NCBI RefSeq assembly: GCF_013140855.1
Contig: NZ_JABBPG010000008.1
Location: 124,001-188,000, forward strand
Direction of reading: 5' to 3'
Source: Pseudoalteromonas caenipelagi
GTDB taxonomy: Bacteria; Pseudomonadota; Gammaproteobacteria; Enterobacterales; Alteromonadaceae
Length of the DNA stretch: 64,000 bases
The notes beneath the pieces were generated by a model. The model made no database searches. It saw nothing but the letters and a program-made list of their open reading frames with translations, and was not told the DNA's origin. A program made the translations under genes and the position numbers. This document shows positions 9,110 to 18,974 of the stretch, in pieces. Each line of letters begins with the position of its first letter. Positions within the stretch are counted from its first letter, which is position 1.

Positions 9110-9985
9110 ATGAATCACTCTTTGTTATGTATCGATTTGGGCGGCACAAAGGCCCAAGTAGCGTCTGTTACGCACTCTCAAGTTAAACAGGTACGCCAAT
9201 ATGCTGTACCCAGTCAGGCCAGTTTGAGCCAAGTTAATGCCTTTGTGATGCGCTTAATCGACGAAAACCGAACGCTCGAAACAACAGGCATTGCCATTGG
9301 AGTACCAAGCACCTTGGAGGTGTGCAGCGGCACCGTACTGACAACACAAAATATTCCTCATTGGCATAACGTGCCTTTGAAGCACCTGCTAGAGCAGCGG
9401 TTCTCGCTACCCGTAGTGGTGCACAATGACGCAAACTGCTTTGTTTACGGTGAATATCTATACGGTGGTCATGATGCTAAAAACCTGATTGGCGTATGCC
9501 TTGGCACAGGAATTGGTGCTGGTTTTGTTTTTAATGGTAGCTTGTATACAGGAAATCATAGTGCTGCAGGAGAGTTAGGTAATTTAACTTATCTTGATGG
9601 TATTATTGAAGATTACGCTTCTGGACAGTTCTTTGGGCGACAAGGGATTGAAGGAAAATGGTTGGCCGAACAAGCACAGTACGGTGACTCATTTGCGCTA
9701 CAACAATTCGAGACATTCGGCAGTCATGTGGGTCATGCGCTAGCCCAAGTGGTGCTGGTGTTAAACCCTGATGTCATTGTTCTTGGCGGTTCCGTAACAC
9801 ATTCCTATGACTATTTTAAAGCGGCCCTTGATGCAAAGATGCTGCAGTTGCTTGACGGTGCTTTATACCAATCCGTTAGTGTTATGCCGAGCACCTTAAA
9901 TCATGCGCCACTTTTAGGAGCGTACGGATTGTTTCAACATAATAAAATTAACTATGATAACAAGGAGCTCGCCAATGAGGTTTAA
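9110..9985 (+). CDS. ROK-family sugar kinase, probable GlcNAc kinase
   Basis: 291-aa cytoplasmic kinase. The phosphate-1 loop is CIDLGGTKAQ near the N-terminus, the catalytic region reads HNDANCFVYGE, and the phosphate-2 loop is GVCLGTGIGAGF near residue 135. It would phosphorylate the sugar imported by the preceding permease. The zinc-binding CxCGxxGCxE segment typical of many ROK proteins is not recognisable; the region reads YLDGIIEDYASG with no cysteines. The gene overlaps the downstream GH20 gene by 11 nt, indicating translational coupling. Assignment to GlcNAc rather than glucose rests on context. Confidence 0.83.
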   Translation: MNHSLLCIDLGGTKAQVASVTHSQVKQVRQYAVPSQASLSQVNAFVMRLIDENRTLETTGIAIGVPSTLEVCSGTVLTTQNIPHWHNVPLKHLLEQRFSLPVVVHNDANCFVYGEYLYGGHDAKNLIGVCLGTGIGAGFVFNGSLYTGNHSAAGELGNLTYLDGIIEDYASGQFFGRQGIEGKWLAEQAQYGDSFALQQFETFGSHVGHALAQVVLVLNPDVIVLGGSVTHSYDYFKAALDAKMLQLLDGALYQSVSVMPSTLNHAPLLGAYGLFQHNKINYDNKELANEV

Positions 9986-12521
9986 TCGGCTTATTGCCCT
10001 AATTTTTGGGGTGTCGTCTCCCCTTTATGCCATTGACCAAAGTGCATTAAACTGGCTGAGCCAAAACCTTGAAGTGAAATACACTTTGTTGGATAGCAAG
10101 CCCACCTCCTGTCCTAAAGAGCAACAAAAATGCTATTACTCTGAGTTGAGCTTTAGCGTAGCCAAAGCCAATACCCGAGCAAACAATGACTTTGCTATCT
10201 TTTTTAGCCAACTGATGCCGATTTACCATGTAGAGGGTGATAACTTTACCATTACCCATATCAATGGTGACATTCACAAAATCATGCCAGCAAAGGGGTT
10301 TACTGGATTTTCAAACACCCCCACTAAGGTGCGCTTTTATACCAAGGACTCTCAAGTTACACGTTCGGAATTTATGCCAAATTATATTGTTACGGACGCG
10401 CAGCTTACGCTCACCCCAAAAGTGATAAAAAGCACACAAACCCAGCTTGATAATGACACTGGTCTTGAACTACAGCCATACTTAGCGCCATTTACTTCAC
10501 TCAATCAGCTGCAAACCAGCGGTAAAGACGACACGCCGTGGATGGGCAGTGAATACCTGTATCAACACCAAGTAAAACCAACCCTTGATGCTGCGATTGG
10601 GCTTATTCCTCAACCCAGACAACTTACCGTGCTGTCTGATAAACGTATAAAACTAGCGGGCGGTATTAATCTGCAACTGTCAGGTATTTCTGTAAATGCT
10701 ATCGCAATGGCAGAAAAACGACTCAATACTCTGGGAGTTAAAAGTACCAAGAATGGATTTTTAGTTGATGTAGCCGTAAAGCCAAATCAGCAAACAAGCC
10801 CACATTATCAACTGACGGTCGCCGCAGATAATATCGCCATTAGGGCCAACAACGCAGCCGCTGCATTTTACGCTTTACAGAGCCTTGCAGGGCTGTTGGA
10901 TATTCATGATTTGAGCATTCCCACCGTTGAGATCATAGATGCACCAAGGTATGACTTTCGTGGGTTACATGTGGACGTTGCCCGCAACTTCCGTTCTAAA
11001 GCCTTTATTTTGCAAACCATTGAACAGATGGCGGCATATAAGTTAAATAAGTTACACCTACATTTGGCTGATGATGAAGGCTGGCGCTTAGCCATCAAAG
11101 ATCTCGATGAACTCACTTCAGTGGGCGCTTATCGCTGTTTAGATTTAAGCGAAACTCGCTGCCTATTGCCGCAATTAGGCGCTGGGAATGGCAAAAACGC
11201 GAGTGTTAACGGCTTTTACTCGGCAGAGGATTATATTGAAATTCTACGCTATGCCAAAACGCACCACATCGAAGTATTACCCTCGTTGGATATGCCTGGT
11301 CACTCACGCGCTGCGATTATAGCTATGGAAGCGCGATATAAAAAGCTGATGACACAAGGCAAACAAGAGGATGCACAGCAATATCGCTTAGTAGAACCTG
11401 CTGATAAGACGCGTTACAGCTCCATTCAACATTATAATGACAACACGCTTAATGTCTGTATTGAAAATACTTACACCTTTATCGACAAAGTATTGAGCGA
11501 AGTCAAAGTATTACATGACCGTGCAGGGGTACCACTTAGCACCTACCATATCGGTGCAGATGAAACCGCGGGGGCTTGGCTTGATTCGCCAGCTTGTAAA
11601 ACATTGCAGGCAAGCGTGAAAGACTTTAGCAACTTTAATGGTTACTTTATTGAGCGGGTAGCAACGTTACTTGATAAAAAAGGTATACAGGTTGCTGGGT
11701 GGAGCGATGGCTTAGGTGATGTACGTGTAGCCAAAATGACAAAGAATGTCCAGGTCAATGCTTGGGCGACATTAAGCGAAAATGGGCATGTGGTCGCTCA
11801 TCGTTTCGCTAATCAAGGGTGGCAGGTTGTGTTGTCTAGCCCTGATGTAACCTACTTTGATTTTCCATATCAGTCTCATCCACAGGAGCGGGGTAATCAT
11901 TGGGCAAGCCGTGCCATTGACAGTAAAAAGATGTTTGAATTTATGCCAGATAACCTCCCTGCGCATGCAGAGATCTGGAAAAATACTCACAATCATTCTT
12001 ACATAGCTGATGACAGTGAGTCATCACTTAACAATGGAGTTAAATTATCTGGAATTCAGGGGCATTTATGGAGTGAAATGTTGCGAAGTGATGAGCAAGC
12101 ACAGTACATGCTTTACCCAAGGTTATTAGCCCTTGCAGAGCGTGCATGGCATCATGCAAAGTGGGAGCTACCCTACCAAGCAGGTCGTACATACAGCCAA
12201 TCTAGCGGATATTTTACCGCGCAGTTGCAAGCACAACGAGAAGCCGATTGGCAGCGGTTTGTAGCCATTTTGGGCTATCAAGAGTTACCTAAATTAGCAC
12301 TGGCTGATATTGCGTATCGAGTACCTGTTGTCGCAGCAAAACAGTTATCTGCAGATAAACTTGATGCTTTTACCGCCATTGCGAGTTTTGCCATTGAAGC
12401 ACAGCTACAAGACGGTGAATGGGTGCCTTTTAATACTTCACTTGGCAAAGTACACGGGCTTAGAGCCGTGCAATCTAGTTCGGGTCGCAAAGGAAGGGCA
12501 TTGATTTTAGAAAGGGAATAA
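9975..12521 (+). CDS. Secreted GH20 beta-N-acetylhexosaminidase (chitobiase-like)
   Basis: 848 aa from the ATG at 9975, chosen because AAGGAG lies 8 nt upstream and the protein then opens with a signal peptide (MRFNRLIALIFGVSSPLYA). The N-terminal ~190 residues resemble the chitobiase carbohydrate-binding module. A GH20b-like domain follows (ending before PRYDFRGLHVDVARNF), then the TIM barrel with LHLHLADDEGWRL. The catalytic pair is D529-E530 in HIGADETAGAW, in which Asp orients the substrate acetamido group and Glu is the general acid. The enzyme would release GlcNAc from chito-oligosaccharides in the periplasm, feeding the permease and kinase encoded upstream. It is the last gene of the locus. 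Confidence 0.92.
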   Translation: MRFNRLIALIFGVSSPLYAIDQSALNWLSQNLEVKYTLLDSKPTSCPKEQQKCYYSELSFSVAKANTRANNDFAIFFSQLMPIYHVEGDNFTITHINGDIHKIMPAKGFTGFSNTPTKVRFYTKDSQVTRSEFMPNYIVTDAQLTLTPKVIKSTQTQLDNDTGLELQPYLAPFTSLNQLQTSGKDDTPWMGSEYLYQHQVKPTLDAAIGLIPQPRQLTVLSDKRIKLAGGINLQLSGISVNAIAMAEKRLNTLGVKSTKNGFLVDVAVKPNQQTSPHYQLTVAADNIAIRANNAAAAFYALQSLAGLLDIHDLSIPTVEIIDAPRYDFRGLHVDVARNFRSKAFILQTIEQMAAYKLNKLHLHLADDEGWRLAIKDLDELTSVGAYRCLDLSETRCLLPQLGAGNGKNASVNGFYSAEDYIEILRYAKTHHIEVLPSLDMPGHSRAAIIAMEARYKKLMTQGKQEDAQQYRLVEPADKTRYSSIQHYNDNTLNVCIENTYTFIDKVLSEVKVLHDRAGVPLSTYHIGADETAGAWLDSPACKTLQASVKDFSNFNGYFIERVATLLDKKGIQVAGWSDGLGDVRVAKMTKNVQVNAWATLSENGHVVAHRFANQGWQVVLSSPDVTYFDFPYQSHPQERGNHWASRAIDSKKMFEFMPDNLPAHAEIWKNTHNHSYIADDSESSLNNGVKLSGIQGHLWSEMLRSDEQAQYMLYPRLLALAERAWHHAKWELPYQAGRTYSQSSGYFTAQLQAQREADWQRFVAILGYQELPKLALADIAYRVPVVAAKQLSADKLDAFTAIASFAIEAQLQDGEWVPFNTSLGKVHGLRAVQSSSGRKGRALILERE

Positions 12522-12957
12522 CAACGTGACCTGAACTTACTGATAGATATGCGTGGCTGTTTTGCTTTTTGCTTACAACTACCAACCAAGCAAGAGAAGT
12601 TGATTAATGCGATAAACTTACGTAACCACGTTAGTTGTCATGGGCATCATCTTCAATTTCCTTCCAACCTTGGCAACCTGCAATGGCGGCAGTGATTGTT
12701 AGAAACAGAATATCGAATAATGGGTGTTGCACTTTGCCTTGCTGGCGTGGTTCATCAATGGAAAAAAGTGTTCGAACAACGTATTGGCTGACATAATTGA
12801 GCTGCTCAATTTAAAAAGCAGTATAAGGTCATAAATTTATATCGAGGTAAAGTTCGTTATCTTGCTCTGGTGTTGGGGGAATATAATAATACTTCAATAA
12901 AAAGTTGGAATTGTGGACATCTACTCGAACTTTGAGTGAAGACACAGACGAGCCTAG
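12522..12957. other. Intergenic stretch without recognisable gene
   Basis: About 430 bp between the GH20 gene and the end of rdrB. Only short interrupted frames are present, such as an open stretch around 12808-12942 with no start or ribosome-binding site. They may be decayed coding sequence but match nothing I recognise. It marks the boundary between the sugar locus and the defence operon. Confidence 0.5.
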
Positions 12958-12984
12958 TTTAAGGGGCTGCATTAGCCCCTTAAA
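12958..12984 (-). terminator. Hairpin immediately after rdrB stop
   Basis: Perfect 11-bp stem TTTAAGGGGCT / AGCCCCTTAAA with a 5-nt loop, directly abutting the rdrB TAG stop. A clear U-tract is missing, so termination may be inefficient, but position and stability make it the likely 3' end of the operon. Confidence 0.6.
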
Positions 12985-15504
12985 CTAATCTAACTTATTA
13001 TTTACCCAGTTTAAATGGTTACTTTTATATACATCCATACCTTTTTTGCGTATCCGCTCAATCCAAATTTCAGCCTTATTGACACCCACATCATAATATC
13101 CAATTGCCGATTGCTGTAATATACGATGTTCGTTCTGGATGGTGGTTGGCATAAGGGCAGAATCATCGGTGTTAACACATACGGCAACAGCGCCTTTACG
13201 AAGACCAAATTGGTTGAACTTTTCACCTGCTTTGATCCAATCTTGTTCGGGGGGATCCCAGCGAAAAATAGGGTGCTCGCGATGATGTTTAAAGCGACCA
13301 ATATAAATATTGGAGGTTGGGCACGCTTCAATAATAATCTCTTGGGCAGCATACTTTTCCATTTGCAAATCTTGGATAGCTTCGTATAGCTCAAGCTCAG
13401 CGGCAGAAATAGAATCAAAATACATGCCCAGCTCTGTACCAAAGGGCTCTTCACCTGACTTGGGTATACAGTGGATCATGACAGATTTTTGATTATTGCC
13501 TGATAGTAGACTGTTACCTGTATACTGTTTCCAAAGTTCAAATGCCTTATTGGACGTGTTTGATGGTTTATTTTCATCAAAATCAATCGCCCATCCGGGC
13601 TCGACAAGATTACTATTGCGTACAGAGTAGGGGCAGTTTCTACGTAGCTTCCACGCTTCATATAGGGTTCTGCAGCTATATTCCTGATCATATTGCAGTG
13701 ACGACCAATATTGGATTTTTTCGTTCAGCAACTGTAGCACGCCGGTAAACTGTGGCACCTGCTGCACTACTTCGAGTGCTTTTTGATAACACCATACTAG
13801 ATTATCTAGGTGCTCATCTAATGTCAGGTAAGCAACACGTTGGCGCTTTGCCCACTTTCTGGGTAATACACCTAATGCTAAGGCATGTCCTAGTCTATCT
13901 CCTGCTTGATAGTTACAGAAATAAACGGCTTCATCAATAGCGCGCAATCCGCTGAGTAAGTGGCTGAAGTCTTCCCCTGCGTGAACAGTTAAGAAGGGTC
14001 GTTGCATACGGTTAGAAAACATACCTTTAGAGCTATACTTAGCTTCACGTAGTACCCTAAGGGCCGGTGCAAAAATTTCGATGGGAAGTTGGTTTTCATC
14101 GCCTGCGACATCAAAGCCACGAATGGCTTTGCGCAAGTCAAAAGTTAATTCTCGTTGCGCTTTGAAAAGCCCACTTTTGTTGCTATCTTCTTCAGAAAAG
14201 GTCGTTGAACAAGCAAATTCTTGTAGCATATTAACTTGTTGTTTGAGTCTTTTCCTGACCTCTTCTTGGTATTTGTCGCTACGCATTCCTGAGCGAGTAA
14301 AGTGCAGAACAAAGTGCACTTGTTCGGCAAGACTGTTTTTGTATAACCCTTTTAGCGCTTTAGCCAATGCATCTGGGTGACACGGAAAACAATCACTACC
14401 TAGCAACACATTGGCAGTAGACCTAAATTCGCGATAATTCTGGTGCATATCGGTGTTTAACGCATCAATTGCACTGTGAGTCTGGTGTTTGAGGGCTCTG
14501 GAGTCTCGAGCTTTGAAGCGCGAATGATTCACAAACTGGCTTAGCCCTACACCAGAGACCACCATGTAGTTTCTTAAAATATTACAGGTGCGAATAAATT
14601 GGCTTTTTAGCGGGTTTAGAGCGCAATGAGTGCTTAATATGCCTACGCAATAAAGTAACCATCGTTTTGCTGAAGGGGCTGAGCGGTTATGTGCAGCAAC
14701 AAAGTAAGGTTGCAGTGGCTGCTGTGCTTCATCTTCATTGAGGTAAACTAGTATATTATGCTCAGCTTTCTTAACGTTTTCTGAGCCAAAGGGAATAAAT
14801 GGTTTGTCGCTTTTATTAAATGTGCGTTCAATCAGCTCGCATCCTAAATAATGACACCAGATAGGTAAACTTTGTTTTTTATATATCCCACTTTCAAACT
14901 GGGTATACTCACTGCGCCTTGGCCACACGATTTCATCATCTAATTGTTGTCCGTAAAGGGCAAAACTGAGCAGTGAGGGGCCGATGTAACCATGCCCTCC
15001 CAAATGTACATGGTTATCGGCATACCCTCGGCCAAACCTGTCATTAGGCAGGCCAAACGGGCATTGCTCGTTAATAATGGCATTGATCACATCTAAATAG
15101 CTCACCCCATTTCGAGACGTAACATCTTTGTAGGCTTGGGCAACAACCCAACTAGGGTCAATTAAACTGAGTAATTCTAACCATTGATCTAGCTTTTTGG
15201 GTTTGACTTCAAAGCGATTACCTTGCCATTGCAAATAATAGTTAGCCAGCTTGCTCAGTAACCGTTCTGGGTCTTCATCAATATTTGATGTGCCGTGCAG
15301 TGCGAGCATATGGCGTATATCGTCAGTACGCAGAGTATGGCTCACATACTTTTGATAGTCTTCAACGGCTTTTACCAGATTGGTGTTATGCTCAGGCGCA
15401 TCAGAACAGCTCAATACTTGCTCTAAATTGTCTGCGGTTTTGAGCAAGCGATCAGATGTGAGTAGTGCGGCCGCAACAACCGACTTGTCTGAAGAACAGA
15501 TCAC
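12985..15504 (-). CDS. rdrB: RADAR adenosine deaminase-like protein RdrB
   Basis: 839-aa effector of the RADAR anti-phage system. Adenosine-deaminase metal and catalytic motifs are all visible in order: DNHVHLGG with H165/H167 (metal ligands), VHAGE with H508-E511, GDRLGH ending at H540, EACPTSN around 726-732, and VNTDDS with D780-D781. These are spread over a protein more than twice the size of an ordinary adenosine deaminase, as known for RdrB. Family knowledge: RdrB forms a large assembly with RdrA and deaminates adenosine (RNA and/or nucleotide pools) to inosine during phage infection. The GTG start overlaps the rdrA stop in a 4-nt GTGA, indicating translational coupling. Catalysis looks intact. 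Confidence 0.9.
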   Translation of the reverse strand: MICSSDKSVVAAALLTSDRLLKTADNLEQVLSCSDAPEHNTNLVKAVEDYQKYVSHTLRTDDIRHMLALHGTSNIDEDPERLLSKLANYYLQWQGNRFEVKPKKLDQWLELLSLIDPSWVVAQAYKDVTSRNGVSYLDVINAIINEQCPFGLPNDRFGRGYADNHVHLGGHGYIGPSLLSFALYGQQLDDEIVWPRRSEYTQFESGIYKKQSLPIWCHYLGCELIERTFNKSDKPFIPFGSENVKKAEHNILVYLNEDEAQQPLQPYFVAAHNRSAPSAKRWLLYCVGILSTHCALNPLKSQFIRTCNILRNYMVVSGVGLSQFVNHSRFKARDSRALKHQTHSAIDALNTDMHQNYREFRSTANVLLGSDCFPCHPDALAKALKGLYKNSLAEQVHFVLHFTRSGMRSDKYQEEVRKRLKQQVNMLQEFACSTTFSEEDSNKSGLFKAQRELTFDLRKAIRGFDVAGDENQLPIEIFAPALRVLREAKYSSKGMFSNRMQRPFLTVHAGEDFSHLLSGLRAIDEAVYFCNYQAGDRLGHALALGVLPRKWAKRQRVAYLTLDEHLDNLVWCYQKALEVVQQVPQFTGVLQLLNEKIQYWSSLQYDQEYSCRTLYEAWKLRRNCPYSVRNSNLVEPGWAIDFDENKPSNTSNKAFELWKQYTGNSLLSGNNQKSVMIHCIPKSGEEPFGTELGMYFDSISAAELELYEAIQDLQMEKYAAQEIIIEACPTSNIYIGRFKHHREHPIFRWDPPEQDWIKAGEKFNQFGLRKGAVAVCVNTDDSALMPTTIQNEHRILQQSAIGYYDVGVNKAEIWIERIRKKGMDVYKSNHLNWVNNKLD

Positions 15505-18251
15505 TTAAACAGCCCTGAAACTATAAGCGAAGAAAGTACTTTTCCCTCGTCAGATTGTGCATTAAGCTTTCTATCCTTTTTAAATTGCTGCAAAACGACT
15601 CTAGGGTATTGTAATAACCATTTGAAGGCTGGGGAACGCTTAACGATATTATCCGTATTTTGAGTTAACCAGTTGCGTAACCTCGCTGTGCTGGCTCTGG
15701 TTTGTTCATCTATATGATACAAATCTAGGAGCTCAGCAAGTGTTGTATAAATTTGATCATTGAGTTCTTCGTCCAAAGAATCAATTTTTTGGATGTCCTT
15801 TTGTGGTTGCATAAAAACAGCGTCATTTTTAGCTACAGCAGCTTCCCTGTATTTACCCAGCATGAGTGTCTTACCCTTATCTAAATTACTTAGCTTAATA
15901 ATTGGGTGTTGTTCAAGGGCTTGGCAGAATGCGAGTGTAAGCGAAGATGTATCGCTCGTTGTCAAATCCGAGCTTTTGGATTGTTCTTCTAAAAAAGCTC
16001 TGTTACGCATTAATGTGCGGTCGGTGCGTTCAAATTCGGCTCGGTCACGAATAGTGGAGTAGTTAGATGTAATAGCAACATTGGCAGCTATCGCTTCACC
16101 TTGTACTCCCGCGCTGTAAGCAGAGTTGAGTAGCATGTAGTTAAATCGCGTGGCAAGATCCGATAGATGCTCGTCTTTATAGCCTTGGCTTTTTCTAAAT
16201 AGACTCCGGCGATCTTCTGTTTTTAATAGGTTTTGGTACTTAAATAGGTTGAAGGCGGTGAAGGTCTTATTAAACATATAGGCGAAAAGCTCAGTGAGTT
16301 TACGCGTGTCAATTTGCTCAAATAATGCTTTATTGTCACTGTGCCATTTAGCTATGCGGTTGCTCAGCTCAGCTGCAGTGGAAGCTTGTGTCGACTGAGT
16401 ACGCTCAAGCTCATCTGTCTCTGCATCATCATCATCGTTAAACACCGCTTTGGTCATATTCATATTAAAGATAGAATAAAACGGGGCTCTACTGAGGATA
16501 GCCATTATATTGTCGGTCAGCTTTTTCTGGTCCACAGTGGGCGATAAAAATGAATAGGCAATAAGCTCAAAGGAGCGGCTCATAAATACAAACCGATAGG
16601 TGTTAGACATGGTGGAATAAAAATCTCTATGGGTGAATATGTCTAATAGTAGTTGTTCGGTTGATACTCGCTCTTGTGCGTTGTTTGATAGCTCAGTAGA
16701 GCTTTGGCTACCTTCTTGGAAGGTTTTAGGCGTGTTGTTGATAGTTGTTTGACTAATGAACAGTTTGAAGTCAAAAAACTCCAAAGGTGGCATGCTGCGC
16801 AAAGTCAAAGATTGAGCGTTAAATACCGAATCAAGTATATCTTTATTATTAGTGCGATCCTTTTCGCTTTCAATTTTGGCCATTTCGGCAGTCTGTTGTT
16901 TGTAAAAATGAACTCTTGCCCAAGGATATAGCTCTTTATCCATCTGCATTTTGGGGTTAAAAGAAAGCAACTTTTGAATATCAAATAGCTGCTCTGTGTT
17001 TCTATTTACAAGTGTTAGATAAGAGGCTGCGTTGGTGTAGGCTACACCATTTTTCTTTTGCTCTGCCCAGTTAGCATAGCTTTCCCATAGTGTTTTATTG
17101 TCGGGCTGAGGTACTTCTTTTTGGCTTAGAGATTCATCTATATGGCAAGGTGGAATAGCCCGAGCTAGCTGAACCAGTTCACGTGATGACTCTGGTTCTG
17201 GCCAATGCTGTAATACTTCTTTGTTGTTACAAAGCGGGTAGAAGGATTTAAAAAGTAATTGATTATATTCTTTTATAGAATATCCCAATTGTTCGCTACC
17301 CAAATTTTGAACAATCTTGAGGCTGTTAACCAAACGACTAATGGGTAAAAGCGATAGTCGCATTTGGTTTGGAAAAACCTTGGTAAGATAAGCGGTTGTG
17401 AGCTCTTTGGTCACCGCCTTGCCTTCGTCGATTAGCGCTTGATTATGGCGGTGTTTTTTGTAGGCTTTGTCATCAAAATGGACTCGTGTCATATGCTCAT
17501 ATAAACGCATATCGCCACTGACAATCGGGATAATGTAAGGACAACCTAAGAGCCTACGTACATCGTCGACCACTTCAAAGGCACGATCTAAGGCCATGTC
17601 TACATCATCAATGGGCAGCACTAGTGCTTTGCAGCCTAAAATTTTTATCGATATTTCAATGAATTCGTGAAAATATGACTCGATATGTATGCCCGACTTA
17701 TAGTGTTGAATTTTATCGATACCTGTATGGCCGTTAAACTCACTCGATTTCCCTAATGAGTCAGCAAGCTTTTTTAACGCTTGAGTAAATTTGTTTTTAT
17801 CCGTTTGTCTGGAGCTTGAGCCACTTACATGGGCAAGATGCAGCAACTGCTTTTCAATTTTACTGTATATTTGCGCGACGATAACATTAGCAAAAGAGTC
17901 ATCGTTGACCAGCATGGTTGGGTCAATCACATCGAGAAAACATAGTGCGCTTTTATCATCGTTCGATTGTTGGTTGGCATTGCGCCAGATGGCTTGGCTG
18001 TTTCTTAAAAACACAGTTTTACCTGTACCGCGTTGACCGGATACTAAAATGGCGTTGTGAGAGAGCCATGTTTTATGTGGGTTGTCGGCTCTACTTTTCG
18101 CATAATGTTTAGCTTCTGCTAGGCAGGTTTGTAAGCGGCCAATCAGCCCTTCGCGAGCTTCGTCTTGCCACAGCTCATTCAGATTATCTTTACCAATGAA
18201 ATCGTCTCTGAACTCATTTTTATCCAGGTTTAATATGTGTGTCTGGCTCAT
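15501..18251 (-). CDS. rdrA: RADAR ATPase RdrA
   Basis: 916-aa P-loop ATPase. The Walker A motif GQRGTGKT is at residues 72-79; a Walker B-like strand ending in two acidic residues (LVLPIDDVD, 210-218) follows, then PIVSGD in a sensor-like position. The rest is a long, mostly helical C-terminal region with no other motif I recognise. Size, P-loop and adjacency to the deaminase-like rdrB match RdrA, which assembles with RdrB and controls its activity. The ATG at 18251 has AAGGAA upstream, within the end of the SLATT-like gene. The gene lies 3 nt after that gene and overlaps rdrB by 4 nt, so the three form one transcription unit. Confidence 0.9.
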   Translation of the reverse strand: MSQTHILNLDKNEFRDDFIGKDNLNELWQDEAREGLIGRLQTCLAEAKHYAKSRADNPHKTWLSHNAILVSGQRGTGKTVFLRNSQAIWRNANQQSNDDKSALCFLDVIDPTMLVNDDSFANVIVAQIYSKIEKQLLHLAHVSGSSSRQTDKNKFTQALKKLADSLGKSSEFNGHTGIDKIQHYKSGIHIESYFHEFIEISIKILGCKALVLPIDDVDMALDRAFEVVDDVRRLLGCPYIIPIVSGDMRLYEHMTRVHFDDKAYKKHRHNQALIDEGKAVTKELTTAYLTKVFPNQMRLSLLPISRLVNSLKIVQNLGSEQLGYSIKEYNQLLFKSFYPLCNNKEVLQHWPEPESSRELVQLARAIPPCHIDESLSQKEVPQPDNKTLWESYANWAEQKKNGVAYTNAASYLTLVNRNTEQLFDIQKLLSFNPKMQMDKELYPWARVHFYKQQTAEMAKIESEKDRTNNKDILDSVFNAQSLTLRSMPPLEFFDFKLFISQTTINNTPKTFQEGSQSSTELSNNAQERVSTEQLLLDIFTHRDFYSTMSNTYRFVFMSRSFELIAYSFLSPTVDQKKLTDNIMAILSRAPFYSIFNMNMTKAVFNDDDDAETDELERTQSTQASTAAELSNRIAKWHSDNKALFEQIDTRKLTELFAYMFNKTFTAFNLFKYQNLLKTEDRRSLFRKSQGYKDEHLSDLATRFNYMLLNSAYSAGVQGEAIAANVAITSNYSTIRDRAEFERTDRTLMRNRAFLEEQSKSSDLTTSDTSSLTLAFCQALEQHPIIKLSNLDKGKTLMLGKYREAAVAKNDAVFMQPQKDIQKIDSLDEELNDQIYTTLAELLDLYHIDEQTRASTARLRNWLTQNTDNIVKRSPAFKWLLQYPRVVLQQFKKDRKLNAQSDEGKVLSSLIVSGLFK

Positions 18252-18254
18252 TGA

Positions 18255-18974
18255 TTATTTCCTTAGCCCCTTTAGTGTGTTCAGTGCTGAATTTCCATAG
18301 CTGATATAGTCATTAACAGTATCTTGATGGGTTTGTTCTTCGTATTGTTCTAATAGCTTGAGTAGGTCTTCATGTGCTTTATCTCTAAAAATCATCCCAG
18401 ACTTATAACGTGCATCAATAAGACGTACTTTTTCTGCATACAGTCTGTTTCTTGACCATGCCCGCGTGTAACCAAACTTTCGGTTAATTGAATAAGATAG
18501 GATGAAAATAATTAATCCAGCAGCAAAAAACACAGGCATTAACTGTTGCCACTCAAAAAAGAGTAGTGAACTGATACCCGTAGAAATGATAAGAAAGTAA
18601 CTTTGATAAAACTGGATAGGGTAGGTCGTAGAGCCTTGCTCTTTTTTACTGTTTTGCCATTTTTTTAACCATAGATAAATTGAAAAAGTCACGAAGCTGG
18701 TAGCGATGCTTACAACGAGTGCTTTGTTACCCAAATCAAAAATTACAATATCGCCTAACTTTTTTAAGTCGCCAATGGGAGTAGATTTAAATAACGAGAG
18801 ACCAGCTATAAGGTAGCTTGCACTGATAAGAACAAAAATGCTCGCTGTAGCTGCTGACCTGCGTGACAGCTTATGTAGGGGGCTGTAATTTGTTGCACGT
18901 TTAGAGAACTTTTCGTAACTCTCTTGAACCAGCTTATCGAGCTCTTTTGGTAACGCTTCGTATTGCTTATCCAT
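18255..18974 (-). CDS. rdrD: SLATT-like membrane protein, RADAR accessory RdrD
   Basis: About 239 aa from the ATG at 18974; a GTG at 18986 would add four residues and cannot be excluded. Four hydrophobic segments are evident (about 44-64, 80-103, 124-141 and 144-164 in this numbering), in two hairpins separated by a basic linker. A charged helical C-terminus follows, containing AWSRNRLYAEKVRLIDARYK. This layout matches the SLATT superfamily, predicted pore-forming effectors in defence systems. A SLATT protein (RdrD) is a known optional partner of RADAR, and the position as first gene of the operon supports that role. What it does mechanistically is not established by sequence. Confidence 0.8.
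   Translation of the reverse strand: MDKQYEALPKELDKLVQESYEKFSKRATNYSPLHKLSRRSAATASIFVLISASYLIAGLSLFKSTPIGDLKKLGDIVIFDLGNKALVVSIATSFVTFSIYLWLKKWQNSKKEQGSTTYPIQFYQSYFLIISTGISSLLFFEWQQLMPVFFAAGLIIFILSYSINRKFGYTRAWSRNRLYAEKVRLIDARYKSGMIFRDKAHEDLLKLLEQYEEQTHQDTVNDYISYGNSALNTLKGLRK

Noticed and set aside
12808-12942. Open stretch between the sugar locus and rdrB, possible extra RADAR gene
   Set aside because: Short, no start or ribosome-binding site, stops in all flanking frames, opposite strand to the operon.
12985-15504. RdrB as an ordinary purine-salvage adenosine deaminase
   Set aside because: It is more than twice the normal length, with large insertions between motifs, and is coupled to a P-loop ATPase and a SLATT-like gene.
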